Both the position numbers and the translations under genes were made by a program. Source: Vulcanimicrobium alpinum (GTDB taxonomy: Bacteria; Vulcanimicrobiota; Vulcanimicrobiia; Vulcanimicrobiales; Vulcanimicrobiaceae). Taken from it: a DNA stretch of 64,000 bases. Shown piece by piece: positions 33,529 to 42,290 of the stretch. The first letter of the stretch is position 1, and every line of letters begins with the position of its first letter. Below the pieces are notes generated by a model that had not been told where the DNA came from, did no database searches, and was given only the letters and a program-made list of their open reading frames with translations. The stretch spans positions 558,001 to 622,000 of the forward strand of contig NZ_AP025523.1 in the NCBI RefSeq assembly GCF_027923555.1, written 5' to 3'.

Positions 33529-35144
33529 CAGGGTGCCTTCGCGACGCCGGGCGCCTTCCCGCGTGCGCGCAGCTTCTCGATCAGCTCGTCCATCAGTTCG
33601 AGCTCGCCGGCTTCCTTCAAGATCGTGATCTGCTGCGTTTCCCAGTCGATCGGACGAGAATCCCACAGCGGGAGCGCCTTGCGCCGGCGGTAGATCAGAT
33701 AGCCGATGATGCCGCAGCCCAGCCACAGCGGTCCGGCGACGCGGCCGATCGGGTGGGTGAGCATCGTGAAGATCAGGATCGAGAAGATCCCGAGAAAGCC
33801 GATCACGCCGACGACCGGAAAGAGCGCGCGTTCACCGCGGAACGTCAGAGGGATGTTGATCGGGATCCGAAACTTGCGCGGACTCAGCGGGTCCTTCAGC
33901 CGCAGCGCGATCAGCGCGACGAAGACGAACGAGTAGCTCGTCGCCGCACCGAACGCGTAGAGGTCGGCAAGCACGTCGAGCCCCGCCTCGCCGTGAAAGA
34001 AGCGCGTGTAGACGGCGTCGGCACCGGGATCGAGCGACGGGAGCGCCGCGAAGACCAGCACGGCCAGCGCGACGCCGCAGAAGACGACGATCGAGACGGC
34101 CGGGGTGCGGTAGCGCGGGTGGACGCGTTCGAACACCGACGGCAGCAGCTGCGAGCGGCTCATCGCGTACGCGATCCGCGACGCACCGAACACGCCGGAG
34201 TTCGAGGAGATCAGCAGCAGCACCGCGCCCAGGATCGGGACGTAGAGCGCCGCGAGTTTCCCGAAATATGGAACGTTCGCTGCCAGCACGGCGACCGCCG
34301 AACCCTGGTTCGCGGTGCTGCCCAAAAATTGGAAGAACGTCTGTGCGTGGCCGTGCGCGTCCGGCGGGACGGGGTTGGCGGGGATCATCCCCAGCGCCAA
34401 GTTCGCGTACGCGAGCGCGTAGACCAGGATCGTTAGGATCAGGGCGATCGAGGTGCGCGGGATGATCGACGCCGGACGCTGCGTCTCTTGCGCCGCCTGC
34501 GAGATCGACTCGAGTCCCACGAACGAGATGATCGCCAGCGAGACGCCGAGCAGCAGATGGTCGTTTGTCGGCCAGTACAACGTCATCGCGTGGACGAGCA
34601 GATCGGGATTGAACGCGAAGAGGAAGCCGAAGAAGAGGATCGACGTCTCGCTCACGACGTCGAGCGCCGAGACGATCCCGTTGAACGTCGTCGATTCGCG
34701 AACGCCGACGAGGTTGAGCAGACACAGCCCTGCGATCAGCGCGAACGCGGCGCTGAAATGCACCCACGGATGGTGCGTCAGCGCGAGAAACGGGACGAGC
34801 TGCCCGAGATAGTCGACGCACGACCAGGCGAAGAGCGTGATGTCGATCGTGAAGTCGAGCAGAACCGCCCAGCCCGCGATGAAGCCGAAAACGTCGCCGA
34901 GCCCGCGCATGACAAAATACTGCCCGCCGCCCGCGACGGGATAGGTCGCCGCGAGTTCGGTGTACGCGAGGCCGATGCAGACGTACACGATCCCGGCGAA
35001 GAGAAACGCGACGTTCGACGCGCCGGCGGCGGCGCCGAGCACGAGGCCCAGGCCGACGAAGATGTCGGCACCGACGTCGCTGTAGCCCCACGAGAACGAG
35101 CCCCAGGGCGTGACGGCACGCCGGAGTTCCGGCTTGGACGGCAT
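33528..35144 (-). CDS. APC-superfamily amino acid/polyamine permease
   Basis: 538 residues with twelve or more membrane helices. WGSFSWGYSDVGADIFVGLG and AGIVYVCIGLAYTELAATYP are the first helices of the APC fold, where the substrate amino group binds; GGGQYFVMRGLGD follows. The C-terminal 80 residues are cytosolic. The ATG lies five bases after the original end of the kinase gene. Substrate unknown. Confidence 0.85.
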   Translation of the reverse strand: MPSKPELRRAVTPWGSFSWGYSDVGADIFVGLGLVLGAAAGASNVAFLFAGIVYVCIGLAYTELAATYPVAGGGQYFVMRGLGDVFGFIAGWAVLLDFTIDITLFAWSCVDYLGQLVPFLALTHHPWVHFSAAFALIAGLCLLNLVGVRESTTFNGIVSALDVVSETSILFFGFLFAFNPDLLVHAMTLYWPTNDHLLLGVSLAIISFVGLESISQAAQETQRPASIIPRTSIALILTILVYALAYANLALGMIPANPVPPDAHGHAQTFFQFLGSTANQGSAVAVLAANVPYFGKLAALYVPILGAVLLLISSNSGVFGASRIAYAMSRSQLLPSVFERVHPRYRTPAVSIVVFCGVALAVLVFAALPSLDPGADAVYTRFFHGEAGLDVLADLYAFGAATSYSFVFVALIALRLKDPLSPRKFRIPINIPLTFRGERALFPVVGVIGFLGIFSILIFTMLTHPIGRVAGPLWLGCGIIGYLIYRRRKALPLWDSRPIDWETQQITILKEAGELELMDELIEKLRARGKAPGVAKAP

Positions 35145-35324
35145 GGAATCAGCGCGTCCGGGTCAGGACACGCTGGAGGGCATACAGCAGACGTTCGCCG
35201 TCGGCGAGTTCGGCGAACATGCTGCGTCCGCGAAAGCTCGGCAGCGCTTCGGTGAGCACGTCGACGGCGCCGGTGAGCTCGCGCCGGTCGTACACGTCGC
35301 TCTCGGAATATTTCTGCAGCACCG

Positions 35325-36230
35325 TCACGCGGAACTCGATCGCCTCTTCGCCGCTTCGAGATCGTTCCGTGCCTCGGTCAACGCGCGCGGCGGCGCCGTG
35401 CCGGTTGCCGACGGCATCAGCAAAGCGCGCAGGTCGCTCGCGACGGCGCTCGCCGACTCGTAGCGCCGGGCAGGCTCTTTTTCAAGCAGCTTCATGATGA
35501 TGCGTTCGACCTGCACCGGGACCGAAGGCTCCACGGCGTGCGGCAGCAGCGGCGGCTCGTTGACGTGCCCGAAAATTACCGCGACCAGATCGTCATTCTC
35601 GCGCTTGAACGGGTGGATTCCGGTGAACGTCTCGTAGAGCATCACGCCCACCGAGTACAGGTCGCTGCGCGCGTCTGCGGGTTTGCCCAGGAAACGCTCG
35701 GGCGGCAGGTACGCGATCGTCCCGACGATCTCGCCCGCGTTTGACACGCTCGAGATGTCGCTCGCACGACGGGCCAGGCCGAAGTCCATCAGCTTGACGG
35801 CGCCGTTCGGGAGGATCATGACGTTCGCCGGCTTGAGGTCGCGGTGGATCACGCCGCTTTCGTGCGCGTACGCGAGCGCTTCGAGCACTTCGATGTAGAT
35901 CTCGATCGTTTCGTGCACGCACCGTTCTTGCGCACGGACCGTCCCAAGAGTGTGTCCCTCCACGAGCTCCATCACGATGAAGGGTAACTCGTCGCTGCGT
36001 CCGGCGTCGTAGACGGCAACGATGTTGCGATGATTGAGCCGTGCCATCGAGCGAGCTTCGCGGAGAAAGCGATCGCTTGCGCCCTCGTCACGGGAGGCGA
36101 GGACTTTGACGGCGACCGTACGCTCGAGCATCACGTCGGTGCCTCGGTAGACGTCGGCCATGCCGCCGCGTCCGATCGGCGTGTCGACGCGGTACCGGCC
36201 GGCCAGGGTGCGTCCGGTGAGCCCGGTCAT
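35325..36230 (-). CDS. Serine/threonine protein kinase, C-terminal end lost to a frameshift
   Basis: 301 residues as read. The kinase domain is complete: IGRGGMADVYRG (glycine loop), VAVKVLAS (Lys), HRDLKPANVM (catalytic loop), LMDFGLARR (DFG) and AYLPPERF (APE-like). After LEAAKRR near 35340 the frame ends in SSSA and TGA. The next frame continues with IEFRVTVLQKYSESDVYDRR and LPSFRGRSMFAELADGERLL to a TGA at 35149-35151, just before the permease gene. One base appears to be missing, so the original protein was about 58 residues longer. The catalytic part may still work. Start ATG overlaps the yraN stop (ATGA). Confidence 0.82.
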   Translation of the reverse strand: MTGLTGRTLAGRYRVDTPIGRGGMADVYRGTDVMLERTVAVKVLASRDEGASDRFLREARSMARLNHRNIVAVYDAGRSDELPFIVMELVEGHTLGTVRAQERCVHETIEIYIEVLEALAYAHESGVIHRDLKPANVMILPNGAVKLMDFGLARRASDISSVSNAGEIVGTIAYLPPERFLGKPADARSDLYSVGVMLYETFTGIHPFKRENDDLVAVIFGHVNEPPLLPHAVEPSVPVQVERIIMKLLEKEPARRYESASAVASDLRALLMPSATGTAPPRALTEARNDLEAAKRRSSSA

Positions 36231-36565
36231 GCGAACGCGTCCCGATGGAGCGCGGCGCGGCCGCGGTCGAACGTGACGACGTCGAAGCGCGCCCGCGCGC
36301 GCGGGGCGGCGATCTGCAGCCAGTCGGCGGCGAGCGCGCGCAGCGTCGTGCGCTTGCGGGCGTCGACCGCGCCGAGAGCGCTGCCGAAGGACGTGCCGGC
36401 GCGCGCTTTCACCTCGACGAAGACGATCGTGTCGCCGTCGCGTGCGATGACGTCGATCTCGCCGCCGGGGAGGCGCACGTTGCGCGCGACGATGCGGTAG
36501 CCGTGCGACTCCAGCAAGGCGACGGCGGCATCCTCGCCGGCGCGTCCGCGCTCGGCGCGATTCAC
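36227..36565 (-). CDS. yraN: YraN family protein (UPF0102, nuclease-like fold)
   Basis: 112 residues. GRAGEDAAVALLESHGYRIV, NVRLPGGEIDVIARDGDTIV and FVEVKARAGTSFGSALGAVD form the UPF0102 signature with the E-x-D-x-ExK restriction-nuclease-like core. The biochemical role is unproven. Directly downstream of rnhB with a four-base overlap, the order seen in many bacteria. Confidence 0.88.
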   Translation of the reverse strand: MNRAERGRAGEDAAVALLESHGYRIVARNVRLPGGEIDVIARDGDTIVFVEVKARAGTSFGSALGAVDARKRTTLRALAADWLQIAAPRARARFDVVTFDRGRAALHRDAFA

Positions 36566-37278
36566 GTCGCGGGTGCCTCACCGTCGAACGCTTCCAGTCC
36601 GGGGAGCAGGTCCATCGCGGCGCGCACGCGCCAGAACGCGCGCCGGTGCTCGCGGCACGGTCCGTGCTGCTGCAGCGCGGCGATGTGCTGCGGCGTCGCG
36701 TACCCCTTATGCTCGGCGAATCCGTAGTGCGGAAAGCGCGCATGCAGGTCGACGAGCAACGCGTCGCGATGGACTTTCGCCAGAATCGAGGCGGCCGCCA
36801 CGGTCGCGCACTTCGCGTCGCCCTTAATCACCGGCTCTTGCGGCGCAGCCCACGACTTGATGCGCACGGCGTCGGTCAGCAGATAGTCGGGCGGTATCGC
36901 GAGCGCGGCGAGCGCGCGTTCCATCGCGAGGATGCTCGCCCAGTAGATGTTGAGCCGGTCGATCTCTTCGACGCTGGCTTCGCCGACCGCCCAGGCGACC
37001 GCGGACGCTTTGATCTCGACGGCCAGCGCTGCGCGCAATTCGGGGAGGACCTGTTTGGAATCGTTCAGCCCGCGCAGACGCAGCGGACCGTCGACGACGA
37101 CGCACGCGGCGACAACAGGGCCGGCGAGCGGCCCGCGGCCCACTTCGTCGATCCCGCCGATAAGCCGATGACCGGCGGCGTGCGCGCGCTCCTCGAACCG
37201 GTGCAGGCGGTCGAGCCGGCGGCGTTCGCGCTGCACGGCGTTGCGCTTTTTGCGGCGCGCCGTCTCGGCGAGCGTCAC
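36562..37278 (-). CDS. rnhB: Ribonuclease HII
   Basis: 238 residues. The active-site block IGGIDEVGRGPLAGPVVAAC carries the first Asp-Glu pair, LNDSKQVLPELRAALA follows, KGDAKCATVAAASILAKVHRD carries the later Asp residues, and HYGFAEHKGYATPQHIAAL closes the domain. It removes ribonucleotides from RNA/DNA hybrids. An N-terminal basic helix of about 35 residues is extra. The GTG at 37278 overlaps the ylqF stop (GTGA). Confidence 0.93.
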   Translation of the reverse strand: MTLAETARRKKRNAVQRERRRLDRLHRFEERAHAAGHRLIGGIDEVGRGPLAGPVVAACVVVDGPLRLRGLNDSKQVLPELRAALAVEIKASAVAWAVGEASVEEIDRLNIYWASILAMERALAALAIPPDYLLTDAVRIKSWAAPQEPVIKGDAKCATVAAASILAKVHRDALLVDLHARFPHYGFAEHKGYATPQHIAALQQHGPCREHRRAFWRVRAAMDLLPGLEAFDGEAPAT

Positions 37279-38087
37279 GCCGCCGCCTCCGGACGTTCGA
37301 ACGTGATGCGGCCGAACTTCCCCTCGCCGACATCTTTCAGATAGGCGCCGGCGGCGTTGTGCAGATCGACGTCGCCGCCGCGCCGCGCAAATCCGCGCGC
37401 GCGCGCGAACGTCTCGAGATCGGGAACGTGCGCCGCTCCGTGCGCGTGCGACCACGCGACGAAGTGCGCGATGACGTCTTCGGCGTCGAAGCGTTCGCGC
37501 GGCAGGGCGCCGGTGAGGGCGAGCTGCCATTGCGCGTCAGGCGTGGCGATCTTCGGAACCAAGATTCCCGGTGAATCCATGACTTCGAGTGTCGGGCGAA
37601 TTCGGAACCACTGCAGGGAGCGGGTGACTCCGGCTTTGTCTTCGGCTTTCGCCGCCGTGCGGCGCAGCAATCCGTTGATGATCGAGGATTTGCCCGTGTT
37701 CGGGATGCCGACCACCATCGCCCGCGTCGTCCCGCCGCCCGGCGCGATTTCGTCGAGCGCGGCCGCGACCCGCTTGACCGACGTCTGATCTTTGCCGTTG
37801 ACCGCCACGGCGGTGCGGCCGTTCCGGGCGTACCACGCTAGCCATTCCCGCGTCGCGTGCGGATCGGCAAGGTCGTCGCAGGTGAGCACGACGATGCGCT
37901 TCTTCGCCGCCGCGAGCCGATCGAGCCCGGGGTTGGAACTGGCGCGCGGCAGCCGCGCGTCGACGACCTCGATGACGACGTCGACGACCGCAAGCCGTTC
38001 GCCGAGCTTGCGCATCGCCTGCGCCATGTGACCCGGATACCACTGGATCTCCGGCCGCTGGAGGCTCGGTCCTCCGCCTTTCGCCAC
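37275..38087 (-). CDS. ylqF: Ribosome biogenesis GTPase YlqF/RbgA
   Basis: 270 residues. A circularly permuted GTPase: QWYPGHMAQAMRKLGERLAV and VVIEVVDARLPRASSNPGLD come first, the G1 loop GIPNTGKSSIINGL later, then VMDSPGILVPKI (G3). The usual NKxD motif reads TCDDL here, a deviation at the guanine-specificity loop. RbgA helps mature the 50S subunit. GTG start at 38087; the gene sits in the rplS-lepB-ylqF-rnhB order. Confidence 0.9.
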   Translation of the reverse strand: MAKGGGPSLQRPEIQWYPGHMAQAMRKLGERLAVVDVVIEVVDARLPRASSNPGLDRLAAAKKRIVVLTCDDLADPHATREWLAWYARNGRTAVAVNGKDQTSVKRVAAALDEIAPGGGTTRAMVVGIPNTGKSSIINGLLRRTAAKAEDKAGVTRSLQWFRIRPTLEVMDSPGILVPKIATPDAQWQLALTGALPRERFDAEDVIAHFVAWSHAHGAAHVPDLETFARARGFARRGGDVDLHNAAGAYLKDVGEGKFGRITFERPEAAA

Positions 38088-38091
38088 GCGG

Positions 38092-38583
38092 TCAGATGCG
38101 GCGCGGCGGCCAGATGCCGACGAGCGCCTTGCCGACGATATCGTGCTGCGGCAGGACGCCCCAACTGCGCGAGTCGTCGCTGTCGGCGCGATTGTCGCCC
38201 AGCACGTAGTAGGCTCCGGCCGGGACCGTCACCGCCGGGGCGCTGCGCCGGTCCGGGAACTGCACGTAGGGCTCGGCCAGCGCGCGCCCGTTCACCGAGA
38301 CGACGCCGCGGTCGACGCGGACCTGCTCGCCGGGGAGCGCGACGACGCGCTTGATGTACGTCTCGGGGGTCGGCGTGTCGTGGCGGAACGCCACGACGTC
38401 GCCGCGCTGCACCGTGCCGAAGCGATACGCGAGCGTGTTGATCAAGACGAACTCGCCGGCGTGGACGCGCGGCTCCATCGAGAGCCCGTCGACTTGCGGC
38501 GTGCGGACGAAGAACGCCGCCGCGATCGCCGCCAACACCACGACCTGCGCAGAAAGCGAGACGAACGTCCGCGCCCGTGTCAC
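38092..38583 (-). CDS. lepB: Signal peptidase I (second copy)
   Basis: 163 residues. One N-terminal membrane helix (VVVLAAIAAAFFV), the catalytic Ser in VDGLSMEP, the catalytic Lys in TYIKRVVALPGEQVRV, and the closing YVLGDNRADSDDSRSWG. It cleaves signal peptides at the membrane. I chose the GTG at 38583; the upstream frame is open but without other starts in the gap. It follows the first lepB by about 50 bases; the two proteins differ clearly, so this is not a recent duplication. Confidence 0.88.
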   Translation of the reverse strand: MTRARTFVSLSAQVVVLAAIAAAFFVRTPQVDGLSMEPRVHAGEFVLINTLAYRFGTVQRGDVVAFRHDTPTPETYIKRVVALPGEQVRVDRGVVSVNGRALAEPYVQFPDRRSAPAVTVPAGAYYVLGDNRADSDDSRSWGVLPQHDIVGKALVGIWPPRRI

Positions 38584-38636
38584 GTCGCGGGAACTTCCAC
38601 CCTCGTCGCGCCGCGCCTCCGTGCGCGCGGCATGCG

Positions 38637-39386
38637 TCAGTGAAGGATGCGGATGCGGTTGAAGGGCCAGAACAGCAGGAAGGCGTGTCCGGTGAACGAT
38701 GCCTTCTGCCCCGCGCGCTCGCCGCTCGCGAACGTCCCGCCGGTCTGCGCGAATCCCCACGCATGCGAGTCTTCGGAGTTGGTGCGGTTGTCGCCGAACA
38801 TCAGATAGCACCCGTCGGGGATCCGGTCGGGCGCCTGCCATTTCTCGCGCGGCGGGACGTTCGCAACGTGCGGGTCGAGCTTGAACCCGTCAACGTAGAT
38901 CCCGTAGTCCTTGACCTCGAGCTCGTACGTCGGCTTCTCGGCGATGTACGGTTCGTTCATCGCGACGCCGTTGCGGTAGACGACGCCCTGGTGCACGCGG
39001 ATGCGGTCGCCGGGGAGCCCGATCGCACGCTTGATGAAATCGTTGGGGCTCACGACGGGGGGCGGGAAAACGACGATGTCGCCTTCGTGTGGCTTGCTGA
39101 AGCGGTATTCGAACTCGTTCACCAGCAGCACGTCGTGGATCTGCAGCGTCGGTTCCATCGATCCGCTCGGGATGAAGAACGTCCGCACGACGAACGTGAT
39201 CAGGAACAGCGCGACCAGCCCCGCGACGATGAACGCGTCGAGATATTCGCGCACCACCGTGATGGTGGAGGAGCGCGCCGTCGTCTCGGCCGGGCCGCCG
39301 GCGGTCACGCGCTGCGGGACGAAACTGATCGCGACGCGGACGATCGCGAAGACCGCGATGAGGCCGAGCAGTTCGAGCGGGGTCAC
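38637..39386 (-). CDS. lepB: Signal peptidase I (first copy)
   Basis: 249 residues. Two N-terminal membrane segments, then FIPSGSMEPTLQIHDVLLVN with the catalytic Ser, DFIKRAIGLPGDRIRVHQG with the Lys, and YLMFGDNRTNSEDSHAWGF. The longer loop between Lys and the GDNR motif distinguishes it from the second copy. GTG start at 39386. It follows rplS by 13 bases. Confidence 0.92.
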   Translation of the reverse strand: MTPLELLGLIAVFAIVRVAISFVPQRVTAGGPAETTARSSTITVVREYLDAFIVAGLVALFLITFVVRTFFIPSGSMEPTLQIHDVLLVNEFEYRFSKPHEGDIVVFPPPVVSPNDFIKRAIGLPGDRIRVHQGVVYRNGVAMNEPYIAEKPTYELEVKDYGIYVDGFKLDPHVANVPPREKWQAPDRIPDGCYLMFGDNRTNSEDSHAWGFAQTGGTFASGERAGQKASFTGHAFLLFWPFNRIRILH

Positions 39387-39399
39387 GCCTGAGGCCGCG

Positions 39400-39762
39400 T
39401 TATTTCGCGGTCTTGCGGTCTACCTTGCGTTCCTTGATGCGCGCGGCCTTGCCGACTTTCTCGCTCAAGTAGTACAGGCGGGAGCGGCGGACGATGCCGC
39501 GCTTGGAGACTTCGATGCGGTCGACGCGCGGGCTGTGCACGAGGAACGACCGTTCGACACCGACACCGTGCGCGACGCGGCGCACCGTGATCGTCTCACC
39601 GAGGCCGCCGCCCTTGCGGACCGTCACGATGCCCTCGAACATCTGAATGCGTTCTTTGCCGCCTTCGACGACCTTCGAGTAGACTTTGACGGTGTCGCCC
39701 GGACGGAACTCGGGGACGTTCGGCTTTTCCTGTTCCTTCTGGATCAGGTCGAGTACGTTCAT
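39400..39762 (-). CDS. rplS: 50S ribosomal protein L19
   Basis: 120 residues. [60 protein letters not shown] and [20 protein letters not shown] are the L19 fingerprint. L19 sits at the 30S-50S interface. A promoter at 39817-39845 precedes it, so it likely starts the rplS-lepB-lepB-ylqF-rnhB-yraN transcript. Confidence 0.96.
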   Translation of the reverse strand: MNVLDLIQKEQEKPNVPEFRPGDTVKVYSKVVEGGKERIQMFEGIVTVRKGGGLGETITVRRVAHGVGVERSFLVHSPRVDRIEVSKRGIVRRSRLYYLSEKVGKAARIKERKVDRKTAK

Positions 39763-39816
39763 GACAGCTCTCTACTAACGCAAAACGCCGCACGGGGGCG
39801 CGCAGGCAACCCCGGG

Positions 39817-39845
39817 ATTGTACCACGGTGCCGCCAGCCCGTCAA
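39817..39845 (-). promoter_or_regulatory. Sigma-70-type promoter of rplS
   Basis: On the minus strand TTGACG (39845-39840) and TACAAT (39822-39817) are separated by exactly 17 bases. Transcription would start near 39810, giving a leader of about 48 bases before rplS. The 195-base gap between trmD and rplS has an additional hairpin (GGGAGCG/CGCTCTCCC around 39921-39938). Confidence 0.65.
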
Positions 39846-39957
39846 AGCCCGCAAGCGTGCTTGTCGGGACTCGATGGCGACGGCCCGTTTCCAACAACAT
39901 CGAGGACTCACCGCAAGGTAAGGGAGCGGTCGCTCTCCCAATGCGAACGGGTGCCGG

Positions 39958-40623
39958 CTAACGTGCGCGGCGTGCGGCGCGCGCACGTGACTGCTGGCGG
40001 CGCCACTCCGCGATCTTCGCGTGGTCGCCGCCGAGCAGCACCGCCGGGACGTCGATGCCGCGGAAGGTCGGCGGACGCGTGTACGCAGGATGGTCGAGCC
40101 CGTTGCCGCCCCACGACTCCGAGGCGGCCGATGCGGCGTCGATCGCGCCCGGGACGAGCCGCACCGTCGCGTCGAGAAACGCCATCGCCGCGATCTCGCC
40201 GCCGGTGAGAACGAACTCGCCCAGCGAGATTTCCTCGATCGGGTAGAGTGCGCCGAGACGTTCGTCGACGCCCTCGTAATGGCCGCAAATCACGACGAGG
40301 CGGTCGAGCGCGCTCCACACGGCGGCGTCGGCTTGCGTGAAGAGCGGGCCGCTCGCCGAGGTCAGCACGATTCGGCGCCGTTCGTCCGCCGGCGCCGCGG
40401 CGATGATGCGGTCGAGCGTGCGCGCGAGCGGCTCGATCCGCAGCACCATTCCCGGTCCGCCGCCGTACGGCCGTTCGTCGGCACGTTCGTTCTGCTCGAG
40501 CGCGTCGAGGAGATGGTGGGTGCGCACCTCGACCAGCCCGCGCTCGACGGCGCGGCCGACGATCGAGAGGCCGATCACGGGGGCGAACATCTCCGGGAAG
40601 AGCGAGACCAGGTCGACGTGCAA
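39958..40623 (-). CDS. trmD: tRNA (guanine-N1-)-methyltransferase TrmD
   Basis: 221 residues. VDLVSLFPEMFAPVIGLSIV at the N-terminus, YGGGPGMVLRIEPLA, LVVICGHYEGVDERL and SLGEFVLTGGEIAAMAFLDA are the TrmD knot signature, ending with WGGNGLDHPAYTRPPTFRG. It makes m1G37 in tRNA. I prefer the TTG at 40623, which gives the family-typical start; a GTG at 40632 also fits and would abut the start of the divergent TPR gene. TrmD heads the conserved rplS cluster, though rpsP and rimM are absent here. Confidence 0.92.
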   Translation of the reverse strand: MHVDLVSLFPEMFAPVIGLSIVGRAVERGLVEVRTHHLLDALEQNERADERPYGGGPGMVLRIEPLARTLDRIIAAAPADERRRIVLTSASGPLFTQADAAVWSALDRLVVICGHYEGVDERLGALYPIEEISLGEFVLTGGEIAAMAFLDATVRLVPGAIDAASAASESWGGNGLDHPAYTRPPTFRGIDVPAVLLGGDHAKIAEWRRQQSRARAARRAR

Positions 40624-40632
40624 GACTCCCAC

Positions 40633-41094
40633 GTGGCGTTGTTCGACCGGCTGCGCGGTCTGCTCCCCGGCCGCGAGGCCGGCCCGCTGGACCTTGGGAC
40701 GCGCCTGATCCAACGGGACCGGCTCGACGAGGCGGCGGCGGCGTTCGCCGAGGCGCTCGCTGCCGCGGAACGCCCATCCGATGTCGCGCGCGCGCGCAAC
40801 AAGCTCGCGATCGTCGCGATCCGGCGCGGCGACCGCGAGACGGCGATCGCGGAATTGATCGCCGCGGCGGAAGCCGACCCGCGTTCGCCCGCCGCGATCA
40901 CCACCCTCGGAAACCTCCTGCTCGAAGACGGCGCGATCGACGAAGCGATCATCCACTACGAGTACGCGATCATGGTCGACGTCGACTACGCACCGGCGTA
41001 CCACAACTTCGGCGTCGCCCTGCACCGCAGCGGCCGCAAGCGCGAAGCGGTGCGGATGCTGCGGAAGGCGACGCGGCTCGAAGGCCGCCGCTAG
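40633..41094 (+). CDS. Tetratricopeptide-repeat protein
   Basis: 153 residues from a GTG at 40633 (another GTG at 40618). TPR-like helices: LDEAAAAFAEALAAAERPSD, AIVAIRRGDRETAIAELIAA, NLLLEDGAIDEAIIHYEYAI, DVDYAPAYHNFGVALHRSGR and KREAVRMLRKATRLEGRR. Likely an adaptor; partners unknown. It is divergent from trmD with almost no intergenic DNA. The final 62 bases are duplicated at 42229-42290, and the stop codon lies in the GCTAGA duplication next to the IS481 element. Confidence 0.7.
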   Translation: MALFDRLRGLLPGREAGPLDLGTRLIQRDRLDEAAAAFAEALAAAERPSDVARARNKLAIVAIRRGDRETAIAELIAAAEADPRSPAAITTLGNLLLEDGAIDEAIIHYEYAIMVDVDYAPAYHNFGVALHRSGRKREAVRMLRKATRLEGRR

Positions 41095-41095
41095 A
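41034..41095 (+). repeat. 62-bp direct repeat, copy 1 (3-prime end of the TPR gene)
   Basis: Identical to 42229-42290. Together with the partner segment 42125-42222 it forms the first unit of an old local duplication of the junction between the TPR gene and the convergent gene at 42286; the IS481 element later split this unit. Confidence 0.85.
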
Positions 41096-42124
41096 TGTCG
41101 AGACTACGCGCCTCGTTTACGGGCCGCGGCCCAACGTGAGGCGGGGGTCTCGTAGTTGATGGCCGTGTGCCGGCGGTCCTCGTTGTAGTACCGGAGCCAC
41201 GCCGGGAGGGCGTCTCGGCGCTCGTCGCTGGTGCGATAAGCGACCGCGTACGCCCACTCGCGCAGCATGGTCTGGATGAAGCGCTCCGCTTTGCCGTTCC
41301 AACGCGGCGTGTAGGGCGGCGTGAAAATGTGTCGCGCACCGATCGACCTCATCATTGACTCGAACGCGTTCGAGCTGAACACTTTGCCGTTGTCAGTCAT
41401 GACTCGTTCGATTCGCACGCCGCGACGAGCGTAAAGAATCGCGAGCCGCCGCAAGAAGTCTGCGGCCGAGGTCGCGTCTTCCCGCGTGTATACGCGTGTT
41501 TCAGTCCGGCGGCTGGCATCGTCGACCGCGACAAAGATGACGTCGTAGCCGACGTGCCTGGAGCACTTCGTGCGATCGCCGTGGATGCGGTGCCCCACGC
41601 GCTCAAATCGTGCGATCTTCTTGATGTCAATGTGAACGAGCTCGCCGGGTCGGCGATACTCATAACGCTGCGTAAAGCGGGCCGGCTCGAGGTCGCGCAG
41701 ACGCGCGATGTTGAGCCGCTTGAGTACCTTGATGACCGTCGAGCGCGCCATCGACAGTGCTTCGGCGATTTGCCAACCGAGTAGCCGGCGAGTGCGGCGA
41801 AGCCGGTCGATCTGCCGTTCAACCGCCTTTCGGACGCGCGTCGGAAAGCGAATTGCAACGGGTCGCCGATCACGCAGACCAGACTCTCCGGCCTGCGCAA
41901 AGCGGGCAAGCCACTTGTACACCGTCGGCCGGCTGATCTTGAAGCGCCGAGCCACCGCGGCAACGGCCTCACCGGCCTGAACCAAAGCGACAATTTCCCG
42001 CCGGATAAGGGGCGTTGTGCGGGCCTGAGGGTGCATAATCACAGGGCTGTCCTCCGGAGAAGTAGGCCTCGAACACCCACCTCTTCGGGGTCAGTCCCTG
42101 TAAACGATGCGCGTGGTCTCTACA
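41096..42124 (-). mobile_element. IS481-family insertion sequence, complete, 1029 bp
   Basis: 28-base terminal inverted repeats match at 24 positions: TGTCGAGACTACGCGCCTCG... from 41096 and TGTAGAGACCACGCGCATCG... reading in from 42124. Ends beginning TGT are typical of IS481. The element is bordered by the direct repeat GCTAGA (41090-41095 and 42125-42130). The single transposase gene runs leftward. It inserted at the stop codon of the TPR gene, whose TAG is kept inside the duplication. Confidence 0.88.
41104..42042 (-). CDS. IS481-family transposase
   Basis: 312 residues. The N-terminal HTH reads VAAVARRFKISRPTVYKWLA; a second one is LLGWQIAEALSMARSTVIKV. The integrase core has PGELVHIDIKKIARF (first Asp), IERVMTDNGKVFSSNAF (second Asp) and YTPRWNGKAERFIQTML (Glu). 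All DDE residues are present. Start ATG at 42042 or 42036. Confidence 0.9.
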   Translation of the reverse strand: MIMHPQARTTPLIRREIVALVQAGEAVAAVARRFKISRPTVYKWLARFAQAGESGLRDRRPVAIRFPTRVRKAVERQIDRLRRTRRLLGWQIAEALSMARSTVIKVLKRLNIARLRDLEPARFTQRYEYRRPGELVHIDIKKIARFERVGHRIHGDRTKCSRHVGYDVIFVAVDDASRRTETRVYTREDATSAADFLRRLAILYARRGVRIERVMTDNGKVFSSNAFESMMRSIGARHIFTPPYTPRWNGKAERFIQTMLREWAYAVAYRTSDERRDALPAWLRYYNEDRRHTAINYETPASRWAAARKRGA

Positions 42125-42222
42125 GCTAGATCGCGGTCGTGCCGATCGCGTCGGCGTTGTGATGTCCTCGAGCTACTCGAAGAGCGGCGGCAGCGTGATC
42201 TTCTCGAGCGCGCTGCGTTCCT
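42125..42222. repeat. Diverged duplicate of the 3-prime end of the gene at 42286
   Basis: Aligns with 42285-42382 with one deleted base and about four substitutions. It is non-coding debris between the IS481 element and the second copy of the TPR tail. Confidence 0.75.
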
Positions 42223-42228
42223 TAGCTG

Positions 42229-42290
42229 CCGCAAGCGCGAAGCGGTGCGGATGCTGCGGAAGGCGACGCGGCTCGAAGGCCGCCGCTAGA
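42229..42290 (+). repeat. 62-bp direct repeat, copy 2
   Basis: Exact second copy of the last 62 bases around the TPR stop, ending CTAGA. Only the tail of the TPR gene is present here (KREAVRMLRKATRLEGRR), so it is a gene fragment. The CTAG holds stop codons on both strands. Confidence 0.85.
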
